Assembly (NCBI GenBank): GCA_024364805.1
Contig: CM044488.1
Location: 167,600,334 to 167,627,918, forward strand
Length of the DNA stretch: 27,585 nucleotides
Origin: Euprymna scolopes
Lineage: Eukaryota > Mollusca > Cephalopoda > Sepiida > Sepiolidae
Direction: 5' to 3'
Both the position numbers and the translations under genes were made by a program. A model generated the notes under the pieces. It was not told the origin of the DNA. It worked only from the letters and a program-made list of their open reading frames with translations, and made no database searches. This document shows, in pieces, positions 19,351-27,585 of this stretch (positions are counted from its first letter, which is position 1; every line of letters starts with the position of its first letter).

Positions 19351-20133
19351 TTTTCCCCCATCTCTCCCATGATGCTCTGCTGCATATTTAAATAAGTCAT
19401 CTTGCATTTTAGTTGTTTTTTTTTTGTTTTGTTTTTTGTTTTTTTTAAATTTTATTTTTATTTTTTTTTTTTTTAGAATTTCACTTTTCTCCTCTCTGCA
19501 TCTTCAATGATTCTTAAAATATCATGTGGAACAGATAATGTTATAAGGGATTTATATGAAAATGCCATAATACTTAGTTATTAATTTGTTATATTGTATA
19601 TAATGTTTTATCTAGGAAACTTTTTGGAAAATATAACTTATTCATAAGAAAATAGACTTAAAAAAATTGTTATGTATGATCTTCAATATAAAATGTGTCT
19701 CTGTTTCAATATCATATGTATAAATAGTTATTCCGTCGCATGTAATATTATCTTTCAATCTCAGAAGACTACAGAGTTGTGCTCTGAGAAAATGAGTATG
19801 GAGTGTAATCTGTTACCCATGCCCCCCGCCCCCCAAGGAAAGGAAAACTTCAATAAAACTACTAACCTGAATGAAGATATCCAATATTTTTCTTTTTTAA
19901 GATGGTAATCGTATGGACTCTATAAACTGGAAACCTTAAAACTTTCCCAAATCAGTAATGCCTTTTGTTCATTCTCAAGAGACAATAGATAGCCCCTGTA
20001 AGAGTAGCTACGAATGTAATTGTGAGACAAGAGTTGCGCAATCTATAACCACATCTCCTTAATTGGCTCTACTTGAGTCCAGTGGCAATGAGAAGTATAG
20101 GATGACTGGAAACAATACCAAGATAAGCTGAGA

Positions 20134-20233
20134 GTACATACAACACCTGTAATTTCCAAATGGTCACTCATTTTCGTACCGACCAGGCTCAACATTGCTT
20201 AACTTTGGTGATCTAATGGGAATTGGTGTGTCA
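20134..20233 (-). repeat. 5S rRNA-derived element, copy 2
   Basis: On the minus strand, tgacacaccaattcccatta followed by gatcaccaaagttaagcaat, gttgagcctggtcggtacga, aaatgagtgaccatttggaa and attacaggtgttgtatgtac aligns along almost its whole length with 5S rRNA (GATC-C-GAAG-TAAGC, GGCC-GGT-AGTAC, GATGGG-GACC, CTGGGAA-ACC-GGTGTTG). It is better preserved than copy 1 and shares its distal end gtgtcaatRtgattata. It lacks the first part of a 5S gene and a T-run terminator, so a transposed derivative is more likely than a functional gene. Confidence 0.83.
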
Positions 20234-21200
20234 ATGTGATTATATCGTATATCAAATACTTCAATAAAAATTAAATTATTTTCTTTAAGATTATGCATAA
20301 ACTAAGTTAAAATGAATTAAAATCTATCTAAAGAAGTAAATATTTTATATGGCAGATGTAAATGATGTACAGTAGAAAGATTTTTTTTTTAATGATTTCT
20401 AAAATTCATGAAAAAATAAATGGTTTTATAATAAGTCATTTGCAATATTTGAATATTTCAAATTTATTATAAGAGCAAATTTAGATTTTACAGGCTAATT
20501 TCATAATTAGAGAAATGAAAATAAACTTTTTTGAATGGCTACTAATGTTGGTTGAATGTATATACTACGCGTTTTTAAGCATTTTAATCATTTAAAAAAG
20601 TCTTTAAATTATCTTAAAATGATTTACATTATAGAATGTATTTCTATCTTTTATACATTTATATATGTTCATGTACACGATTTATTGCTAAATTAATCAT
20701 TATGAATTCTGAAACATGACTACTATGCATAGGGGATAAAAATGTGGGCTATGTTTAGTTTTATTTAAAGAGGGTAAAATGATAAAAGCTCTCTGTGAAA
20801 ATTCAGATATCTGATTTTTGTAAAATATGTAATCATTAATAAACATTCTCCAAATTTAAATTTCTTTAACATATTAAAAGGGGTTTAAGGAGGCATTGTA
20901 TGGAAACCATACATTTGAAAATTCAACTTTATCAGATTTGCATTTAATTTAATCCATAATCATGAGACACAAAGTAATTACTGAATTTGAATTTTTTAAG
21001 ACCACTTAATCTTAAGCCTTAAATTTTAGACATTATCTACAATCAAATGCATTTTGATCCAAATTGGAATAAGGACATAAATCCTTTTTGTGTATCATTT
21101 CTCTCTTTATGGCTTTATATATTTCCTGCTCCATGGGCTAAATTAACTATTTATTTGTGTATTACCCATGGTATCAAAATAAAAGGCAGCATTTAATATT

Positions 21201-21201
21201 T

Positions 21202-21245
<44 letters not shown>

Positions 21246-21246
21246 T
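21201..21246. repeat. Compound (AT)n(AG)n microsatellite
   Basis: About 12 AT units directly followed by about 10 AG units. Confidence 0.93.
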
Positions 21247-22513
21247 AATTACATCATCAGAAATGGCTGAAAAATGAAAACAAAATTATTGATGTTCTTT
21301 CTATATTTTCATGTTCCTTTCATGTTTAATCATTAGTCATTCACTATTTTATGCTGAATTAAAAAAGAACGGCAATCTCTTTGTATTATATTCTAATATC
21401 TAAACATATTTTCTTAAACAGATTTATTTCAGTTTTGAAAATATTCAGCTAGGAACATATGCTTCCATCCAACTAAGTAATCCTTATTTTACCCAAACAC
21501 AATTGAGCATTAAATCCCAAATCCTTAGCGATGTCTGCCATTTTCAGTGTATTACAATGTGTTGGACATGTATAGATCTCTTTCTGTTCATCCTATTCAT
21601 TTTTTCCCCCAGTAAGTTTCTCGTCATGATATTTACATTATCTTTACTGATTCATTTACTTGTTGAAAAAATGTTTCAACAATTTGAATTCCTAGTTGTC
21701 CTTCTCCTATACTCATCACCTATCAACTTTTGCAAATTTACTTCATTGTACACAAACATTCAATTTAGTACAAGATTATCAGACTCAGATTATATAAACT
21801 ATTAGTATTTGCATGTCAGTCTGCATTTAGTCCTTGTTGTAGTTAAACTAAAAGCAATAGAATCACCTTCCAAATTGAAGTTTATTCCTAAAAATAATGT
21901 AAAACGGTAATTGTTAATTTCAAGACTCACTTCTGCAAAGAATCCTGTTGCTTAAATTGACTATTTTTCAAGTCAGTTCTTTTATTAATTGATTCTAAAT
22001 TAGCACAAGTGTTTGGCTGAAGTAGTTTGCTCAATTATCATAGCAAGATGTACTCTTCACCCACACTAATCTTTTTCTCTATTCAAATATGACTGTTGTT
22101 TATTTGTCTCTTGCAGATATTGATGTTTTCTATAGATTTAAATCTAATAAAATGGTTCCGTTTTACTTGCCTATCAAAAGGTTTTTAATATGAGGAAAAT
22201 TCAACTTTCCAAAAATGAGGATTGTGGATTGAGACAAAAATTTTAATTCTCATTTTACACGGAGGTCTTCTTCACTGACTTGGAATAAAACAGATCAAAG
22301 TTTAGTATCAGAAAAGACACCACACTTTGATCTTGACCAACCTGGTTATTTTGATGATAATTTAGAAAATTAGCATAAAAATAACCAGTTCCTTTTATTC
22401 AAGTAAATAGTATGCAATTATCATATATACAAGCCAGTACATATATTACTCTCTATTTCTCTAGCTATTCCTAATTAGTAATTAGTTCTGTTTTTTTAGG
22501 ATTTTATTTTCAT

Positions 22514-22858
22514 ACTAGCTGTCCTCACCCAGCACTGCCCAGTAGTGTATTTACTTCCAATTTGTTTTGCATTTTATTTCAATAATTTTTTTTAATTTCC
22601 AAAATATTTTTTTGTTCCAATCAAAGAAAAGTAACTCTGTATTGATCACTACAGAATTATGACCCTATTTTTTAATTTTTTTAAGATGGCAGATATTTGA
22701 AAATAATTCTGACTTGGTTTTGGAACGATTGAAATCTAATCATGTTTTATTGTTAACAGTATGCAATGATTCGCAAGAAAAACTGGCAGACCAAAATCAG
22801 ATAGTGTTTTTTGTTTTTCTGAAAGAAAACCATTGATGGCTTTACTTTATATATTAGA
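22514..22858 (-). mobile_element. Short non-autonomous Helitron, 345 bp
   Basis: On the minus strand the element starts TCTAATATATAAAGTAAAG after an A, and ends in a decayed GC-rich hairpin (ctgggcagtgctgggtg) followed by acaGCTAGT. These are the 5' TC(TATATA) and 3' hairpin-plus-CTRRT hallmarks. The hairpin looks like an originally CCCGGC/GCCGGG-type stem eroded at CpG sites. There is no internal gene. The base after CTAGT is A rather than T. The opposite orientation and different interior set it apart from the Helitron at 14562. Confidence 0.6.
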
Positions 22859-24324
22859 TGATTAAATACATTTTGTTAATATTACCTTATGTTTTCTTGT
22901 CATGAAATTAAACTACTCTATTTATAACAGTTGGCAAATGCAATACACAAATCATCAAAAATAGTTAAATGTAAATGTATGAAAAATATAAAAATGGATT
23001 AAGAATACACCAGAAGGAGATTTATCCAAATATAGTCGAAAAATGAAAATAGTGTTGGTGAGAACCATAGTCAAAAGATAAACATTGCCCATGACTGCAT
23101 CCCAAAATTATAAAAAGGATCAAAGCATAATAATCATTTAACGTTAACATTTCCAAAATTTTGCAGAAACAAACTGAAAAGGTTTTGTACTTTTGTCTGG
23201 TGGCACGATTTTTATTGTATTTTTATCTTTTCTTCTTTTTCATGGCTTTTTGGGTTTGCATTGCTATCTAGACACAACCTCATGTTGTCTTGTCTTATGA
23301 TTTCACCCTCTTTAGAATATTCATGTGTGCCAACCTGTATGTAAATCTGTGTATCATTACTTCACATTCACCCTTGTCGTTGTTCAGTTTTATATATTCA
23401 TCTTTTTTGTAGATTTTCATTTTATCCTTTCACTTAGCTTTCAATGATTTCATGTGCTTTTCTCATCTTTGTTTTTTTTTTTTGTTTTTTTTTTCATCAA
23501 ATATTCAGTTTTTTGGGTTATTTTTTTTTCGTGAATCATATCACTCTTTTTTCATAAAATTCATTAATTTTTTATTTTTCATTTTCTTGAAACATTTTTC
23601 TTTTATTATTGAATTTCTTATTTTCTACTAGTTATCTTTTTGTACACACATTTTGCATTGGAACAAGATTTTTTTCTTTAAATTTTCTTTCTTTTTGTGT
23701 TTTTTGTTTTATTTACAATTTAGTTTCCTTTGGTGTCGGCTGTAACACATTCTTATAATCTTTACAATTTTAATTTTCCAGGTTTCATCTAGATTGTATG
23801 TTTTATGTATAAATTTCAAATAGACAAATCATAAAATTGCCTTTATATGGAGATGAATCATAAGAGGTGAACATTATATAAGTCTAAAATGGATGTCTTG
23901 TCAGTAGGAAAAAATATACCAGAGTGCTGAATTGTAATACAAATGTAATGTGTTCTATTTATGTACTGTACACAGAACAATTAAGATTTCATTAAATGGT
24001 GACAGTTTCATGAAAAACAAACCCTCCACTAGTTTAAAAACATAATTGGTTTTGTGATGAAACTTTTTTCCATTTGATAGAATTTTAATTGTAAAGTATG
24101 TAAATAAAATGCACACATATATATAATTATTTACAAACTCTTTTAGTTTATAGCAGCTCTTTACTGGAGCTTGACATCAAATTCCTTAAACTGAGATAGA
24201 AACCAGTTTTATCAAAATCTAACCATTACTGACTGTCAGCTGCATAAACTACAATGGGAAATATTTATACTTATATATGTATTATCAGCTTTCTAGAGTG
24301 CCCTATTTTATGAAGATATATATT

Positions 24325-24433
24325 ATCATCCACAGACAATTTTGCTCTATCCCAATTCTTCATTGTGGTAGACAAGTAACTTAAGCTGACGTTGGGATCA
24401 AAATCTCACTGTCTAGATGATAGTTGATTCTCC
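24325..24433 (-). mobile_element. tRNA-derived SINE, copy 2, decayed
   Basis: It shares with 16362-16523, in the same order on the + strand, tcatccaca-aca, ttttgct, tagacargyaact and a ggatc-aaa B-box remnant. The A box is not clearly preserved, and an AT-rich tail (gatatatatta) lies at the lower-coordinate end. It is clearly older than copy 1. Confidence 0.55.
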
Positions 24434-25782
24434 TAATAATCATTTACGTAAAAAAAATATATTTAATACAAATTTTTTTTAATAATTGAATATTTTTAAT
24501 GTTTTCACTTGACAACTTTTCAAAGAAAGATGTAAAGTAAAACTGGCTTAAACTCTGAATAAACTAATAGTGATATGTTCACACTATTAATTTTAGTATG
24601 AAGCACTTTTGGATTGGGTATGAAACATTTAAATTTATCTTTTATTTTCTTAATATTTTTGTTATAAACTCTCATGATGTATCCACATATAAAGGCAAAA
24701 AAATGTATTGTTAAATAAAATGTTCATTTACAAATTTAATTTTTTTTCATATCAAGTCTAAATATTTTGTATAAATTTTTGTTAATTTTTTTTAACATTA
24801 AAAGAAATTTTTTCTACTCGATTTGATTCACTTAATTTTAAATTAAGAGAAACAAATTTACATCACAATATTATTATTTCCATTTTTTTTCTAAACAAGA
24901 TAAATCCTTGTTCAAAATACAAATTACTGCCCGTTTTTAGATGAACATTTCATTGCTAGTTCATTGCAACAAATATGATATTCCTGCATAGATAACAAAT
25001 TTCTTTAAATCCAAGTTTTTCATGCAATGACTATGAATTATTTGGTGTGATGCGAGTTAAATAGACTCATAATTGTGATCTGCCAAGTTTGAATTCTGTT
25101 GTTTCCATAGTATCACTTTCACTTGTGGATGCTGGCAACCTTCAAGTGGACCCTCCCAGTGCCAACAATAGAATCAACTACCATATTGATTCATATAATT
25201 TTTTTACTGTGAATTCGAATCAACATTGATGAAGGATACATGATTTTCCTAATGGATATCATCGCAAACTATGGAATCAACTCTTGTGATCATTTACTCA
25301 TTAATTCTGTTAAGAAATGAATTTATCCGCAATTTATCCCCAAGCCATGGCTTAAGTAGAAACTGGTGTTCAAATAAAACACAAACTATTACATTGTAAA
25401 CTTGAAAAAAAAAATGAATTAAATATATTTTGCTAAAAATAATTGCCTATCCATACAAAAATATTATTTTGAAAATATAAATAAATCAGAATTAGAAGTA
25501 TACTTTTAGCAATCAAAAATTCTTCAGTGAAAAAAAAATGGGCCATATTATATCCGACTGCTATGCAGGATTGAAATACAAATAAAATGAGTTAGTTATT
25601 TTTTGTTTATACTGTCAGGATTTAAATGTACATTATCTCTAGGTTAATAAAAAAATAATCTGTATTATTTATATAAATTTCTTCATCTCAAAAATGTCTT
25701 TAAAAAAATTTTTGTTTCATTATTTTTTATTGCTGAAATATTCTTTTAAAGTTTACATCTAAAATTGCTGTGTTTATTTCAG

Positions 25783-25800
25783 AAGAAAATGAGACTTAAG
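25783..25800 (+). CDS. TLN: Candidate 18-nt talin microexon (6 codons)
   Basis: AAGAAAATGAGACTTAAG sits between a strong acceptor (gctgtgtttatttcag) and the donor AAG|gtaacg. It reads KKMRLK in phase 0. A TGC lies about 15 nt upstream, similar to the microexon candidate at 5574. Inclusion would add a strongly basic hexapeptide at the start of R8, near the R7-R8 hinge. There is no counterpart known to me, and the donor is only moderate. It could equally be a chance pair of splice motifs. Confidence 0.3.
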
Positions 25801-25919
25801 GTAACGTGGTGCAGCGAAGTCCATTTTTGTGGCTTCTTTGGCCCCCATTCCTCAACCATCAACTGCCTTGTAGCATTTGATTCTCAGCCATGTGTGTGTA
25901 TCAGTTTAATATGCATATG

Positions 25920-25973
<54 letters not shown>

Positions 25974-25980
25974 ACACACA
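25920..25980. repeat. Compound (CA)n(TA)n microsatellite
   Basis: About 8 CA units, then about 17 TA units, then a short ctcacacaca. It produces spurious Thr-His and Ile-Tyr open frames. Confidence 0.93.
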
Positions 25981-26233
25981 CTTATTTCCTCTCTTTCAAA
26001 TGAATTTGTTGATCAATTCTGAATTGGTTTTGGGATAGAGAACTTTGGTGGGAGGGATGGTTCTTACTGCCAGTGGTCGTGGTATGCAGCATTGCACTAA
26101 AAGGAGGTTGGGGGGGAAACAACAGTGACCCTTGCTTGTTTACAACTGTAATCAATTGTTTGTTAAATTGTGATGAAAACACGTTTTAAAGATTCATGTT
26201 CGTATTGTATGTAATGAGAAGTAATGCTGTATC

Positions 26234-26263
26234 TTACCTCCCTTCTTCAGGGTTATCTCCTTT
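26234..26263. repeat. Double GGGAGRTAAC motif
   Basis: Two minus-strand copies of the recurrent motif (ttacctccctt and ggttatctccttt) lie 6 bases apart. Single copies occur at 8384, 12189, 13491 and 17450. Confidence 0.55.
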
Positions 26264-27585
26264 GAATAATAATCTTCCTTTTATAACTATAACTATGTAA
26301 CCATGTACTAAAATAAATATGTATCTATGTTTGTATGAAACTAGTATAAGCTGAATAAATATTGTAAGCCAGTTCTACTTGTTTTAGCGTTACTTAACCA
26401 TTTATGAATGTTCTATTTTGCGGTCAATTTGATACAAATTGCTGCAACGTTCTTACAAAGTCCCTCTTATTTCTTTACAAGAGCAAAATTAAACACAGGA
26501 TCCGATGTGTAATACATCCACAAAAATCAGTATTCTGGAAGGACAAGAATAAAAATTATGCTAGTCCAAGTATTTTCTTGCTCAGACTGGAGACAGAACA
26601 GATATGACTTTTTGAGTTATTTATTCGTTAGAAGAATGATACAATTTTCACAAATTATGCACATTGCCCTTAAAAGTGTGAGGAGTTGATGGTCATCCTC
26701 TGTCTAGCCTACTTCACATATTCTAACCCATTCGTTCAAACATTGTTCTTACGAATACTATTATTTGATTCGAGAAAAAGTCCCTTGTTTAAACTGTTTG
26801 TATTATCAGATAAAAGATACAGGATCACTTGTAACACATTTGGAGTTGACATATCAGAAATGTCTTTCATGCCACAGTCTTATAAAAGAAATCTGCTTTT
26901 AATGTTTTACAATGTGTAAAAATTGATTTCTTTTTTTTTTTTTTTATGGTGCAACTTTTCTAGTCTGGAATTTCTTGAGAATTGCAAGTGCTAAGTTTAG
27001 TCACTGTTGTCTGTTAGTATGAAATAAAAATGAAGAATTGTGCATTAGAGAGACTTGCATTTATTGGTAATGTTTATAATGTTACCCATTTTTAAAGATC
27101 TCTCAGTTGATTTGTAACTGAATTGTATTTGCTTGTCTATAAACAGCAATGGCATTCAAATGCAATTAAATCTTTGATCGTTTGCATTTAGCAATTGAAC
27201 AAACAATTTGATTACAAAGTAAATGAAAAGAAAACACATCAAAATGTATTCTTTAAATGAAGCTTTTATTTTCTTATAGTTTCTTGGGGTTTATCGTTTG
27301 ACTCTTTTATGTCCCTTCTCTGTACCCCACCCCACCCACCCTTGATCCTTACCCTGGTTCCCTAATTGCATGGTATTTTTATCTATACCTTTTACTGGAT
27401 GCATGAAAAAAACTCATTTCACAACAGTCTACCTTACTATTTTACTTTTACAAAATGGCCACATAATAATTTGTGTCCAGTTTAAAAACTACAATAATCT
27501 CCAAAAATTTTAGATTTAAGAAAATACAGAATTATTTGATGTTCACACCAATTCATGTAATCAAAGTGTGGTTTCCATGTTTTTT

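Larger units (their letters stand above)
12114..27585 (+). other. Talin intron 5 (continues beyond window)
   Basis: This intron, more than 15.4 kb, lies at the R7-R8 boundary. It is filled with the elements listed separately. Stretches where I see nothing beyond AT-rich intron are 12120-12755, 16565-17130, 17300-17950, 18000-19290, 20240-21195, 21250-22510, 22860-24315 (including strongly T-rich DNA at 23200-23720), 24440-25780 and 26000-27585. No further constitutive talin exon was recognised by its protein signature; a very short or very divergent one could be missed. Confidence 0.75.

Noticed and set aside
19198-19395. Open frame with a His-Thr run
   Set aside because: It is a translation of the (AC)n microsatellite.
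20134-20233. Functional 5S rRNA gene
   Set aside because: The first part of the molecule is not preserved, there is no T-run terminator, and many positions have changed.
22291-22334. agatcaaagt/actttgatct inverted repeat as a terminator or regulatory hairpin
   Set aside because: It is a 10-bp stem with a 20+ base loop in AT-rich DNA, plausible by chance, with no associated element.
25765-26022. 85-codon open frame overlapping the CA/TA microsatellite
   Set aside because: It is mostly microsatellite translation and unrelated sequence. Only the 18-nt segment at its start has splice-like borders.

Overview
This is a eukaryotic, strongly AT-rich window with one recognisable host gene: the middle of a talin gene on the + strand. 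Five coding exons (231-568, 2094-2187, 4015-4104, 10733-10855, 11970-12113) have GT-AG borders and compatible phases. Together they encode about 263 uninterrupted residues. From memory of vertebrate talin-1, they match rod helical bundle R6, the first part of R7 and the first residues of R8 (about human residues 1198-1459). Neither the start codon nor the 3' end of the gene lies here. The last intron begins at 12114 and no ordinary R8 exon was recognised before the window ends, so it exceeds 15 kb.

The rest is intron, filled with repeats. Intron 1 (569-2093) is mostly unassigned. Intron 2 (2188-4014) holds a foldback repeat and a 20/18-bp minisatellite. Intron 3 (4105-10732) holds a 40-base T run, several copies of an AT-rich foldback family, and a decayed I/jockey-type LINE (6023-8321) with a near-perfect target-site duplication. 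Intron 4 (10856-11969) holds an array of 18 units of 15 bp. Intron 5 holds an old Penelope-like retroelement fossil in head-to-head arrangement with a Helitron nested in it (12756-15801), two 5S-rRNA-derived elements, two copies of a tRNA-derived SINE, a second short Helitron (22514-22858) and several microsatellites.

The talin protein, the long AT-rich introns, the LINE and SINE types and a recurrent GGGAGRTAACTC motif suggest a lophotrochozoan, most likely a mollusc and possibly a cephalopod. That placement is inference. The most interesting host signal is a set of very short segments between good splice sites, all multiples of three and in the correct phase. The best is 24 nt at 5574-5597. 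Others lie at 17969-17998 (30 nt) and 25783-25800 (18 nt). They could be talin microexons that alter R7 or the R7-R8 hinge, where KANK, RIAM, DLC1 and vinculin bind in vertebrates. They need transcript evidence, because chance GT/AG pairs are common in introns.
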